Shown here: positions 7,996 to 14,819 of the stretch, one piece after another
Layout of the letters: every line of letters begins with the position of its first letter
Position numbering within the stretch: position 1 is the stretch's first letter
Assembly: GCA_043784065.1 (NCBI GenBank)
Contig: JAYVYR010000012.1
Span: 1-26,672, forward strand
Origin: Bog-756 sp043784065
GTDB taxonomy: Bacteria; Actinomycetota; Acidimicrobiia; Acidimicrobiales; RAAP-2
Direction of reading: 5' to 3'
DNA length: 26,672 nt
Translations under genes and position numbers: made by a program
The notes under the pieces: generated by a model
What the model was told of the DNA's origin: nothing
Seen by the model: the letters and a program-made list of their open reading frames with translations, nothing else
The model's database searches: none

Positions 7996-8787
7996 TCAGC
8001 GGCCGAGCTGGCGGGAGCGCTCTGTGGCGGCAGCGACCGCCTCGATGAAGGCCGAACGCACGGCCTTGAATTCGAGCGTGCGCACAGCGGCGGCCGTCGT
8101 ACCCCCGGGCGAAGTGACGGCGGCCCGCAGGTCGGCCGGTTCCTGTCCCGTTTCGTCGAGCATCTTGGACGCTCCGAGCAGGGTGCCCACGACGAGCTGC
8201 CTGCTGACGTCCCGGGGAAGTCCGGCCGTCACACCGGCCTCGATCAGTGCCTCGGCCACAAGGAAGAGGTAAGCCGGACCCGATCCGGAAATTCCGGTGA
8301 CGGCGTCGAGGTGCCGCTCGGGAAGCCGGACCACCGTGCCGACGGCCGACAAGATGCCCTCGGCCCAGTCGAGGTCAGCTGACGTTGCGGCCACGCCGCC
8401 CGACAATCCGGCCACGCCGGCTCCGATCAGCGACGGCGTGTTGGGCATGGCCCGCACCACCACCGAGCGAGCCGGCAGGCTGGCCTCCAGCCGGTCCGAC
8501 GAGATGCCGGCCACGATCGAGAGCACCCGACGTGGGCCCGACACGCCGAGGGCCCGAAGCGCGGCCTCGGCCACGTCGGGCTTCACGGCCAGCAGGATGT
8601 CAGCGCTCTCGATCGGTCCACTGACCACGCTGAGTCCCGGGTGGGCCGCCTCCAGCCTGTCCCTCTGCGCCGGGTCCGAGTCGCTCACGGCCAGGTCGGT
8701 GATCGGGGCCCAACCGGAGGCCAGGAGACCGCTGAGTAGGGCAGAGCCCATCTTCCCGCCGCCGACCAGTAAGAGCTTGGGTGTCAT
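7996..8787 (-). CDS. proC: Pyrroline-5-carboxylate reductase
   Basis: Last step of proline synthesis: NAD(P)H-dependent reduction of pyrroline-5-carboxylate. The 263-residue product has usual length, with the nucleotide-binding motif LLLVGGGKMGSALLSGLL (5-22), AVKPDV, RAMPNTPSLIGAG, the substrate-site GISGSGPAYLFLVAEAL and the signature LRAAVTSPGGTTAAAVRTLE near the C-terminus. ATG at 8787 is the natural start; a TAGCGT -10 box ends 7 nt before it and no Shine-Dalgarno sequence is seen, pointing to a leaderless mRNA. Neighbouring rex and the mshA pair are on the same strand. Confidence 0.96.
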   Translation of the reverse strand: MTPKLLLVGGGKMGSALLSGLLASGWAPITDLAVSDSDPAQRDRLEAAHPGLSVVSGPIESADILLAVKPDVAEAALRALGVSGPRRVLSIVAGISSDRLEASLPARSVVVRAMPNTPSLIGAGVAGLSGGVAATSADLDWAEGILSAVGTVVRLPERHLDAVTGISGSGPAYLFLVAEALIEAGVTAGLPRDVSRQLVVGTLLGASKMLDETGQEPADLRAAVTSPGGTTAAAVRTLEFKAVRSAFIEAVAAATERSRQLGR

Positions 8788-8793
8788 GAGCGA

Positions 8794-8799
8794 ACGCTA
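8794..8799 (-). promoter_or_regulatory. Predicted -10 box for leaderless proC
   Basis: TAGCGT on the minus strand stands 6 nt before the proC ATG. The spacing puts the expected transcription start on the start codon. Confidence 0.45.
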
Positions 8800-8902
8800 C
8801 CAGTGGCCATACTGGGGGCCAGGCGGTGCCAGGCAGCGCCAGCCGGTGCCGTGCGGGGTCCCGGTGACCATAGGGCAGAGCAGCTCAGCAAGGCGCGCAG
8901 GC

Positions 8903-9409
8903 TCAGGGGGCGGCCTGTGGCCGACGCCGGTAGCGGCCCTCGAACGCCATGTTCATGGCTGTCGGGAAGCATTCGTCGGTATAGGCCAGCGACGAGCCGA
9001 CGATCCGGTCGAGTTCGTCGTCGTTCACCCGGGAGACCGGCACCCGGCCCACGAGGTAGATGGCGTCCTCGGCACCGAGAGCGAATGACAGGCCGATGAG
9101 GTCGGCGTTCCGCTTGAGCAGGTACTGCCACGTGGCCTCGACGTTGGTTTCGGGGGCGGGCATGAACTGGGCTTCGTGGCGCAGCGTCCGCTGGCGGAGG
9201 GTCAGCCACACGGTGACGAACTCCTTCTCCTCGCCCCGCAAGCGCAGGTACCAGCGGGGGGCACCGGTGATCGGATCGCCCCCGGCCTGTCGGTCGACGG
9301 CCACCAGAAGGTCGCCCTCGGCCAGCTGGCGGGCGGCCCAATCGTCGATGCGGGCACATGCGGCGTCGCGCTCGGCAGGCTCGAGGACACCCGCCCACTC
9401 GTCGGTCAT
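8903..9409 (-). CDS. YbjN-domain protein next to mshA
   Basis: The 168-residue protein (MTDEWAGVLEPAERDAACARID...) resembles the YbjN / type III secretion chaperone-like family found beside mshA in actinobacteria: an N-terminal helix, RWYLRLRGEEKEFVTVWLTLRQRTLRHEAQFMP as the central sheet, then a region beginning EATWQYLLKRNADLIGLSFALG and EDAIYLVGRVPV, and a C-terminal part (ELDRIVGSSLAYTDECFP). The frame is open to 9481, but the ATG at 9409 overlaps the mshA stop as ATGA and gives the family N-terminus. No enzymatic residues are evident. Coupling to mshA suggests co-expression with mycothiol synthesis, possibly as an adaptor; the function is not established. Confidence 0.85.
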   Translation of the reverse strand: MTDEWAGVLEPAERDAACARIDDWAARQLAEGDLLVAVDRQAGGDPITGAPRWYLRLRGEEKEFVTVWLTLRQRTLRHEAQFMPAPETNVEATWQYLLKRNADLIGLSFALGAEDAIYLVGRVPVSRVNDDELDRIVGSSLAYTDECFPTAMNMAFEGRYRRRPQAAP

Positions 9410-10668
9410 GAACAGTCGACCAGCCGGCCGGCAGTGAGTTCGGCGTAGATCTCGACCAGCAGATGGGCTGCCCGGGCCCACGTATAGCGGCGGGCCCGCA
9501 GCACCGATCCGGTGCTCAGCCGCTCGGCCAGCAGCGGTTCGCCCAGGATTTGGCGCACCCAGCCCGCATAAGCCTCGGGGTCGGGCTCCTCCACTAGGAA
9601 CCCAGTGCGCCCGTGGTCGACCAGGCTGCGCAGCCCCCCGACATCGGACGCCACCACCGGGGTGCCACAGGCGGCCGACTCCAGCGCCACCAGTCCGAAC
9701 GACTCCGATCGGCTGGGCACCAGACAGATGTCGGCGGCCCGGTAGTAGGTGGAGAGGAATTCGTGAGGACGGGGTGGCACGAACAAGACCTTGTCCGAAA
9801 GGTCGAGCGCTTTGACCAGATCAGCGATACGGGCGACCTCCTCGTGGCCGTGGGGGCCGCTCGGTCCACCTACCACTACCAGACGCGCGTCAGGCTCGTC
9901 CTGAACCACCGAGGCCAACGTGGCCACGGCTACCGATGCGCCCTTCAAGGGCTGGATCCGGCCTACGAACAACAGAAGAGGGCCGCTAGCCGGAAGGTCC
10001 AGCGCCCGGCGGGCCTGGGCGCGGTCACCCGGTCCGAAGAAAGCATGGTCGACGCCGGGGGCCACGATGCGGATGCGCGAGGGGTCGGCGCCATAGAGGT
10101 CAGAGATCTGGGCCGCCTCGACCGAGCACGAGGCCAGGACGGTGTCCGAGCAGCGGATGATGGCAGCTTCGGCCTCGGCTCGAAGATGTGACGAGTCAGC
10201 CACCACCTCTTCGGGGCTGGCCTCAGCTTTGACTCGGTCGAGCGTGTGGAAGGTGGAGACCAGAGGGAGGTTGAGCTGGTGCTTGATGGTGTGGCCGGCG
10301 ATTCCGCTGAGCCAGTAGTTGGCGTGCACTGCGTCGAACGGCACGTCGTCATCGGTTCCGAAGGTGCCGGCCGTCGTCATCGACTTGAGGACCCCGTCGG
10401 CGAACTCGTCGACCACGCCGATCAGAGCTTCCTTGGCCAGCGGTGCCGGCGGACCGGCCGGTATGTGGTGGAGACGGAAGCCTGGTTCGATAGCGAGGGT
10501 CGGAGGCAGGTCATCGGACCAGGCCCGGGTGTAGACGTCACAGATGACACCTGCCCGGGCCAGCGCTGACGACAGCTCGCGCACGTAGACGTTCATGCCG
10601 CCGCCGTCCCCCGTGCCGGGTTGGGCCAGGGGCGAGGTGTGGAGAGATAGGACGGCGAGACGCCTCAT
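9406..10668 (-). CDS. mshA: D-inositol-3-phosphate glycosyltransferase (mycothiol synthesis)
   Basis: GT4-family enzyme transferring GlcNAc from UDP-GlcNAc to inositol-3-phosphate, the first step of mycothiol synthesis. The 420-residue protein has the MshA N-terminal signature HTSPLAQPGTGDGGG followed by MNVYVREL (residues about 10-32), then HANYWLSG, the STFHTL segment, the donor-domain start PLLLFVGRIQPLKGA, and the EX7E motif in SESFGLVALES, with GTPVVASDVGG after it. The N-terminal signature separates MshA from general GT4 enzymes. Mycothiol is essentially restricted to Actinomycetota, so this is the best taxonomic marker here. The stop overlaps the YbjN gene by 4 nt. Confidence 0.95.
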   Translation of the reverse strand: MRRLAVLSLHTSPLAQPGTGDGGGMNVYVRELSSALARAGVICDVYTRAWSDDLPPTLAIEPGFRLHHIPAGPPAPLAKEALIGVVDEFADGVLKSMTTAGTFGTDDDVPFDAVHANYWLSGIAGHTIKHQLNLPLVSTFHTLDRVKAEASPEEVVADSSHLRAEAEAAIIRCSDTVLASCSVEAAQISDLYGADPSRIRIVAPGVDHAFFGPGDRAQARRALDLPASGPLLLFVGRIQPLKGASVAVATLASVVQDEPDARLVVVGGPSGPHGHEEVARIADLVKALDLSDKVLFVPPRPHEFLSTYYRAADICLVPSRSESFGLVALESAACGTPVVASDVGGLRSLVDHGRTGFLVEEPDPEAYAGWVRQILGEPLLAERLSTGSVLRARRYTWARAAHLLVEIYAELTAGRLVDCS

Positions 10669-10677
10669 GCCTCGACG

Positions 10678-10683
10678 ATCCTA
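10678..10683 (-). promoter_or_regulatory. Possible -10 box before mshA
   Basis: TAGGAT on the minus strand lies 9 nt before the mshA ATG and just after the XRE-gene stop. A start about 7 nt downstream would leave a leader of only about 2 nt. No -35 box is evident. Confidence 0.35.
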
Positions 10684-10697
10684 CCGGGAGGGGGCCG

Positions 10698-11195
10698 TCA
10701 GCCCGCAGCTGTGGCCGCGGCCGGCTGGCCGGCAGCGTCCGCATTGGGCGCGATCGGTCCCGTGACGTGCAACGCCGGGCCTAGGCCTGTGCCTGTGCCT
10801 GTGCCGACAGCGTCCTCGTTCTCGTGCCGGAAGGACAAGTAGATGCGCATCAGGGCCTGGCGCTGCTCCTCGGTGAGGTGCTGGTCAGCGAAGATATGCC
10901 GGGACAGGTCGGTGTCGCCGTCGGGGCGCTCGAGGATCCCGGCCTGGACGTACAGGGTTTCGGCCGAGATGCGCAGGGCCTTGGCGATCTGCTGGAGGAT
11001 TTCGGCCGACGGGCGCCGCAGGCCCCGCTCGATCTGACTCAGATATGGATTGGAGATCCCGGCCAGTTCGGACAGGCGCCGGAGCGAGAGCCGGGCGGAG
11101 CTGCGCTGCTCACGGATGAACGATCCGAGCTCGTTGATGCGCTCGGGCAGTTCCTTGACCGTTCGGTCGCCGTCGTGGCCGACCGGGTCGGTCAC
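10698..11195 (-). CDS. XRE-family helix-turn-helix regulator
   Basis: 165-residue protein with a single HTH_XRE domain at about 22-82: LGSFIREQRSSARLSLRRLSELAGIS, NPYLSQIERGLRRPSAEILQQIAKALRIS. The rest is a conserved helical tail (HLTEEQRQALMRIYLSF) and a low-complexity Gly/Thr/Ala end. Its organisation resembles the Mycobacterium tuberculosis Rv0474 group. The start is GTG 11195, overlapping the stop of the RsiG-like frame as GTGA. I looked for the BldD c-di-GMP motif (RxD-x8-RxxD) and did not find it. A six-base repeat (GCCTGT, 10785-10805) encodes GTGTGTG and could slip. Targets are unknown; coupling to the RsiG-like frame suggests they act together. Confidence 0.88.
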   Translation of the reverse strand: MTDPVGHDGDRTVKELPERINELGSFIREQRSSARLSLRRLSELAGISNPYLSQIERGLRRPSAEILQQIAKALRISAETLYVQAGILERPDGDTDLSRHIFADQHLTEEQRQALMRIYLSFRHENEDAVGTGTGTGLGPALHVTGPIAPNADAAGQPAAATAAG

Positions 11196-11734
11196 GACAG
11201 GAGGCCGTCGACCGAGGCGCGCCCGGTCTTGTGGCGCTCGACCAGCTCGGCCTGGAGGGTGTCGATGCGCTCGTGCAGACCCCGACGTTGAGCCGACACC
11301 CGAACCTCAAGATCGCGCAGGCGTCCGGCCAGCTCAGCCAGCTGGGCGTCGTCGAACAGGGCCAGTCGGCCGATCTCGTCGGCGTCGAGGATGTCGTCGA
11401 GTTCGGTGGTCAGCCCGGCCATCTCGTCGGTGTCGGGAGTGTGGAGTACCGGGTTGCGCCCGGGTCCGCCTGCCCGTCCCGGACCGGCGAGGATGCCGGC
11501 GAGGTTCTCGACAACGCTGGACAGATCAGGGGCATCCGAGCCCGCCGGTCGCTCGATGTAGGCGTGGACGATGTCCATCCGGCCCTGGATCAAGCGCCGC
11601 AGATAGGAGTTGGAGGCCTCGGCCCCCTGACACTCGGCGCGCATCCGCCGGATATCGTCGACCGACAGGCCGTCGACGCCGTCGAGGTAGTCCGGGTCGA
11701 GGAGGCGGCCGAGATTGTCCTGGGTACTGGGCAT
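11192..11734 (-). other. rsiG: RsiG-like c-di-GMP-binding anti-sigma part (possible own start at 11734)
   Basis: Counting from the internal ATG at 11734 this is a 180-residue protein. It contains the RsiG c-di-GMP signature E-x3-S-x2-R-x3-Q-x3-D exactly once, as E39-S43-R46-Q50-D54, and a second copy near the C-terminus with His for Gln: E143-S147-R150-H154-D158. In Streptomyces RsiG, two such motifs sit on the two helices of an antiparallel coiled coil, bind a c-di-GMP dimer and allow sequestration of sigma factor WhiG. The middle (60-110) is Gly/Pro-rich and probably a loop. No WhiG-like sigma gene is in the window. Two motifs, one degenerate, mean the binding mode may differ from Streptomyces; the sigma target is an inference. 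Confidence 0.75.
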
Positions 11735-12223
11735 CAGACCCGATGATACTCCGTGGGCCGGGGCACAGGGCCGGGGCACAGGGCCGGAGCGGGCGGGCGG
11801 GGCGTACCGGTAGACGACCCGACCGGTGATCGATGCCAATGGCACCGGACCGAAGTGGCGGCTGTCCGCACTAGCGCCGGGTGCGTCGCCCAGCACGTCG
11901 ACGGTGTGCTTCGACCAGTCGATCGAAGCCACCCGCTTCACCAGCAACCGATCGGGCAGGCGCGGGTCAGGCACAGCCACGATGTCTCCCACGCCCAGTC
12001 GGGCCGGGGGGCCCCAGGGACAGGACAGGACCAGCAGGCGGTCCCCATCGAGGAGGGTGGGAGCCATCGAGCCGCCTTCGACCGCCACTCGACGCACACA
12101 ACGTGCGGCCAAGGCCGACAGCCCCACGACGAGTGCCACTGTGATCGACGTTCGGCGGCGATCCTTCCAACCCCCGGAATGAACCGGTGCGAACCTGGGT
12201 AAGGTGGCGTCGTTGGGGTTCAT
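11192..12223 (-). CDS. sodX: SodX-RsiG fused frame: Ni-SOD maturation protease joined to RsiG-like anti-sigma
   Basis: One uninterrupted 343-residue frame. Residues 1-150 form an S26 (signal-peptidase-like) protease: a membrane helix at about 25-42 (TSITVALVVGLSALAA), catalytic Ser52 in VEGGSMAPTLLDGD and Lys96 in DRLLVKRVAS, then HTVDVLGDAP and SITGRVVYRY. Divergence from sodN identifies it as the protease thought to remove the SodN leader. Residues 164-343 are an RsiG-like coiled-coil protein with c-di-GMP-binding repeats. In every relative I know of these are separate proteins. The junction lies in a 13-bp tandem duplication (11755-11787): removing one unit makes the protease end ...PVPRPTEYHRV with a TGA that overlaps the rsiG ATG (11734) as TGATG. 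ATG 12223 is the chosen start. Whether a long fusion is made, or the second part is also started at 11734, cannot be told. Confidence 0.85.
   Translation of the reverse strand: MNPNDATLPRFAPVHSGGWKDRRRTSITVALVVGLSALAARCVRRVAVEGGSMAPTLLDGDRLLVLSCPWGPPARLGVGDIVAVPDPRLPDRLLVKRVASIDWSKHTVDVLGDAPGASADSRHFGPVPLASITGRVVYRYAPPARSGPVPRPCAPAHGVSSGLMPSTQDNLGRLLDPDYLDGVDGLSVDDIRRMRAECQGAEASNSYLRRLIQGRMDIVHAYIERPAGSDAPDLSSVVENLAGILAGPGRAGGPGRNPVLHTPDTDEMAGLTTELDDILDADEIGRLALFDDAQLAELAGRLRDLEVRVSAQRRGLHERIDTLQAELVERHKTGRASVDGLLS
11755..11787. repeat. 13-bp tandem duplication at the sodX-rsiG junction
   Basis: GGGCCGGGGCACA occurs at 11755-11767 and again at 11768-11780, followed by a partial GGGCCGG to 11787. 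The unit is not a multiple of three, so one extra copy shifts the minus-strand sodX frame. In the present sequence no stop follows until the end of rsiG. Confidence 0.95.
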
Positions 12224-12333
12224 GTCCCACTCTGTACCAGACGGGTCCGGCGCAAGCCGTCTCCGGGTCGGGCAGCCCGATCGGTTGGACCGGCTCCGAC
12301 GCAACCAGACGATTTCAGGAAAGAGGTTCTCCC

Positions 12334-12750
12334 ATGCGCATCGCAGACCACCTGCTCGCACTTGCCGACCGGGTCTGGCCCCCGGCAATCGTCCACGCCC
12401 ATTGCGACCTGCCGTGCGGTGTCTATGACCCGGCCCAGGCCCGCATCGAAGCTGAGTCGGTCAAGGGCGCGATGGAAAAGGCAAACGCCTCGGACGACGA
12501 GACGTTCAAGATCCGGGCTGCCATCATCAAAGAAGAGCGGGCCGAACTGGTCAAGCACCACCTGTGGGTGCTGTGGACCGACTACTTCAAGCCCGAGCAC
12601 CTCGAGAAATTCCCGAACCTGCACGACATGTTCTGGAAGGCCACCAAGACCGCCGGTGAGACGAAGAAGACCGGCGACGTGGCTGTAGCGGACCGCCTGC
12701 TGAGCGAGATCGCCGCCATCGACGCCATGTTCTGGGAGTCGAAGAAGTAG
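12334..12750 (+). CDS. sodN: Nickel-containing superoxide dismutase
   Basis: Converts superoxide to hydrogen peroxide and oxygen in the cytoplasm, using nickel bound by the N-terminal hook. The 138-residue precursor has a 22-residue leader (MRIADHLLALADRVWPPAIVHA) immediately before HCDLPCGVYDPAQARIEAES, in which His23, Cys24 and Cys28 are the nickel ligands after cleavage. The mature chain would be 116 residues, close to the Streptomyces enzyme, ending in the four-helix core (YFKPEHLEKFPNLHDMFWKATK). AGAGG lies about 8 nt before ATG 12334. It is divergent from sodX with 110 bp between the starts; I see no clear Nur-type box there. A strong terminator follows at 12784. Confidence 0.97.
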   Translation: MRIADHLLALADRVWPPAIVHAHCDLPCGVYDPAQARIEAESVKGAMEKANASDDETFKIRAAIIKEERAELVKHHLWVLWTDYFKPEHLEKFPNLHDMFWKATKTAGETKKTGDVAVADRLLSEIAAIDAMFWESKK

Positions 12751-12783
12751 CAGCCGCGGATCTGGGCGATCGACCGTCCGATG

Positions 12784-12811
12784 GAGGCGCCGGCCCTCGG
12801 GACGGCGCCTC
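12784..12811. terminator. Bidirectional hairpin between sodN and the zinc-finger gene
   Basis: GAGGCGCCG (12784-12792) pairs perfectly with CGGCGCCTC (12803-12811) across a 10-nt loop. It lies between two convergent genes, 34 nt after the sodN stop and 39 nt beyond the stop of the minus-strand gene, so it can serve both. There is no T-tract. Confidence 0.7.
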
Positions 12812-12849
12812 GCCGTTGGCGATCCGATGATGGTCGAAACGATCGGTCC

Positions 12850-13293
12850 CTAGGAGATCGACCAGGAGTAGGTGCGGGAAGGCACTTGGGCCCCCGTGCT
12901 GCAAGGCCTGCATGCACGCACCAGCGGCCCGGCCGCCAGCTCAACGTCATCGATCGGCACACCGCACGTTTCGCATCGCCCGTAGGTACCGTCATCGAGA
13001 CGGGCCATGGCACGTTCGACCTCATCGAGCAGTTCGTCCACCGCATCCACGGCCGAACGGTGGACTTCCTCCTCGCCTGCCATGCCGTCATCGCTCGAAG
13101 CGTCAGTTTCAGCTGACGTGTCGACATCGGATCCGGCCACGGACTCGGCCTCGGAGTCGATGTCGATGTCGATGTCGACATCGACTAGAGGTGCCGGCAG
13201 GTCGTCCTCGACCGGGGGTTCCGCCGATGCCGCGCTGGAGGTGATTCCGCTCACTTGCTCGTCGTTGCGTCCGGGGGACCATTCGGTCTGCAT
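12850..13293 (-). CDS. DksA/TraR-type zinc-finger protein with acidic N-terminus
   Basis: 147 residues. The C-terminal part is the TraR/DksA C4-type finger: ELLDEVERAMARLDDGTYGRCETCGVPID (about 85-115) with cysteines at CETC and ACRPC. DksA-family proteins insert a coiled coil into the RNA polymerase secondary channel, but here the coiled coil is short and only the finger is clear. The first about 75 residues are strongly acidic and low in complexity (VDVDIDIDIDSEAES...), partly encoded by a hexanucleotide repeat. ATG 13293 has a TACGCT box 7 nt upstream, so a leaderless transcript is likely. Divergent from a PLP enzyme across 48 bp. RNA polymerase binding is inferred. Confidence 0.85.
   Translation of the reverse strand: MQTEWSPGRNDEQVSGITSSAASAEPPVEDDLPAPLVDVDIDIDIDSEAESVAGSDVDTSAETDASSDDGMAGEEEVHRSAVDAVDELLDEVERAMARLDDGTYGRCETCGVPIDDVELAAGPLVRACRPCSTGAQVPSRTYSWSIS
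13156..13184. repeat. GTCGAT hexanucleotide repeat
   Basis: Three GTCGAT units, then GTCGAC and ACATCGAC. On the minus strand they encode the acidic VDVDIDIDID run in the zinc-finger protein. Copy number may vary between strains without breaking the frame, because the unit is six bases. Confidence 0.85.
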
Positions 13294-13300
13294 GCCTAAG

Positions 13301-13306
13301 AGCGTA
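13301..13306 (-). promoter_or_regulatory. Predicted -10 box for the zinc-finger gene
   Basis: TACGCT on the minus strand, 7 nt before ATG 13293. Expected transcription start falls on or beside the start codon. Confidence 0.4.
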
Positions 13307-13329
13307 CCCCTGTCGCCTGGGGCATCTCC

Positions 13330-13335
13330 TAGGGT
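13330..13335 (+). promoter_or_regulatory. Predicted -10 box for the class V aminotransferase gene
   Basis: TAGGGT on the plus strand, 6 nt before GTG 13342. Together with the divergent box at 13301 it fills a 48-bp intergenic region, so the two promoters must overlap upstream. Confidence 0.45.
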
Positions 13336-13341
13336 AGAACC

Positions 13342-14784
13342 GTGGACTCCGACTCGACAGGTTCCCTCCAGCCGCTGACCCGCGAACCGGCAGCCGCTCT
13401 TGCCCGACTCGTCGGTGCCGGACAGGTCGTCCCCTGCCTGGGTGGCATCGAGCGGGTCGCCATTGAGCTCGATCAGGCCGCATCCACGCAGTCACACCCC
13501 CTGGTTGCGGACCGAGTGGCAGAGTTCCTGCCCTGGTACTCGAGCGTCCACCGGGGTGCGGGCTTTCGGTCCCGCCGGGCCACCCATGCCTACGAGGAGG
13601 CCCGCAGGGCCGTGCTGACCTTCGCCGGACGTGCCGAAGAAGGAACGGACGTGGCCATCCTGTGCCGCAATACCACCGAGGCCATCAACCAACTCGCCTA
13701 TCGGCTCCGGCTCGCCCCCACCGACGTGGTGGTGACGACGGTGGTGGAGCACCATGCCAACCTCCTGCCCTGGGGCCGTGTCGCTGAGCGCCGCTATATC
13801 GAGTGTGGCGTCGGCGGAACGTTCACCACCGACGATGTGGCCGCCGCACTCGATGCCGGGTCGGAGCGACCGGCTCTTCTGGCTGTCACCGGAGCCTCCA
13901 ACGTGACGGGGTGGCTTCCGCCGCTCGACGACATCATCGCTGCGGCCCATGCCCGGGGTGTGCCCGTTCTGGTCGATGCCGCCCAACTGGCGCCGCACCG
14001 CCCCTTGCCGGTGGCCGCCGACTTCCTGGCCCTCAGCGGCCACAAGCTCTACGCCCCGTTCGGCACAGGTGCCCTGATCGGGCCACGCGCCCTGTTCGAG
14101 ACGGGTGACCCGTTCCTGGCCGGTGGTGGGGCCGTCGACCTGGTCGGACTGGATGAGGTGATCTGGACGGCGCCCCCCGACCGCGAGGAGGCCGGGTCGC
14201 CCAACGTGGTCGGGGCCATCGCGCTGCACGCGGCGATCGACGCGCTTACTTCCCTGGGGTGGGAGGCGATAGCCGCACACGAGCAGGCCCTGACCAACCG
14301 TCTCCATACGGGCCTCCAGGCGATCGACGGGGTCCACCTGCTCGGGCCGGGGGGTGGTCACGTCGTGGGTGCCAAGACCCTTCCGGTTGCTGCCTTCACC
14401 GTAGCGGGCTCCCACCATGCGCTCATTGCTGCACGGCTCAGCGCCGAGTACGGGATCGCCGTTCGCCACGGGTGCTTCTGTGCGCACCCCTATGTCGTCC
14501 GCCTGCTCGGAATGGACGATGCGGAGGTCGATGCCTACCGACGGGAGGTGCTCCAGGGCGACCACCGGGCGGTTCCGGGGGCCGTCCGGGCCAGTGCCGG
14601 GCTCGGCACTTCGGGGGACGACATCGAAGCCCTACTCACTGCCGTAGCGGAACTGGCCGGCGGGGCCCCGACTCCGGTCCCCTATGAGCAAGACTCGGCA
14701 ACAGGTGACTTCTTTCCGGTGACCGATGATCCCGGCTGGCGGGATGCCGCCCAGGAACTCGGCGCCGCCTGCTCACGCGGATGA
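13342..14784 (+). CDS. Class V PLP-dependent aminotransferase, cysteine-desulfurase-like
   Basis: 480-residue fold-type I PLP enzyme of the NifS/SufS/Csd branch. Visible: CRNTTEAINQLAYRL (108-122), the PLP-stacking VVEHHANLLPW (134-144), the aspartate in VPVLVDAAQLAPH (Asp212), the Schiff-base lysine in LSGHKLYAPFGTGALIG (Lys235), and RHGCFCAHPY (375-384), whose cysteines occupy the place of the SufS catalytic loop. SufS carries one cysteine there; this protein has Cys378 and Cys380. A tail of about 45 residues (440-480) is unlike SufS. No suf or isc genes are adjacent, so the substrate is uncertain: cysteine desulfurase, selenocysteine lyase or another amino acid. GTG start with a predicted -10 box 6 nt upstream. 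Confidence 0.88.
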   Translation: MDSDSTGSLQPLTREPAAALARLVGAGQVVPCLGGIERVAIELDQAASTQSHPLVADRVAEFLPWYSSVHRGAGFRSRRATHAYEEARRAVLTFAGRAEEGTDVAILCRNTTEAINQLAYRLRLAPTDVVVTTVVEHHANLLPWGRVAERRYIECGVGGTFTTDDVAAALDAGSERPALLAVTGASNVTGWLPPLDDIIAAAHARGVPVLVDAAQLAPHRPLPVAADFLALSGHKLYAPFGTGALIGPRALFETGDPFLAGGGAVDLVGLDEVIWTAPPDREEAGSPNVVGAIALHAAIDALTSLGWEAIAAHEQALTNRLHTGLQAIDGVHLLGPGGGHVVGAKTLPVAAFTVAGSHHALIAARLSAEYGIAVRHGCFCAHPYVVRLLGMDDAEVDAYRREVLQGDHRAVPGAVRASAGLGTSGDDIEALLTAVAELAGGAPTPVPYEQDSATGDFFPVTDDPGWRDAAQELGAACSRG

Positions 14785-14800
14785 CCGGCCTGCCAGCCGG
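14785..14800. terminator. Short hairpin after the aminotransferase stop
   Basis: CCGGC (14785-14789) pairs with GCCGG (14796-14800) over a 6-nt loop, directly after the TGA at 14782-14784. It is too short to be a strong terminator. It sits where the -35 region of the next promoter would be. Confidence 0.3.
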
Positions 14801-14807
14801 CCCCACC

Positions 14808-14813
14808 TACGAT
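14808..14813 (+). promoter_or_regulatory. Predicted -10 box upstream of the lipoprotein leader ORF
   Basis: TACGAT followed by 6 nt and ATG at 14820. The spacing is the same as for the other leaderless candidates in the window. No -35 match is visible. Confidence 0.4.
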
Positions 14814-14819
14814 CACCCG

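Noticed and set aside
10785..10805. GCCTGT repeat as a phase-variation switch
   Set aside because: The unit is six bases, so changes stay in frame and only alter a low-complexity tail.
10698..11195. BldD-type c-di-GMP binding in the XRE regulator
   Set aside because: The RxD-x8-RxxD pattern is not present, only RPD without the second half.
12224..12333. Nur-type nickel operator between sodN and sodX
   Set aside because: No matching direct repeat was found; only weak AT-poor sequence is visible.
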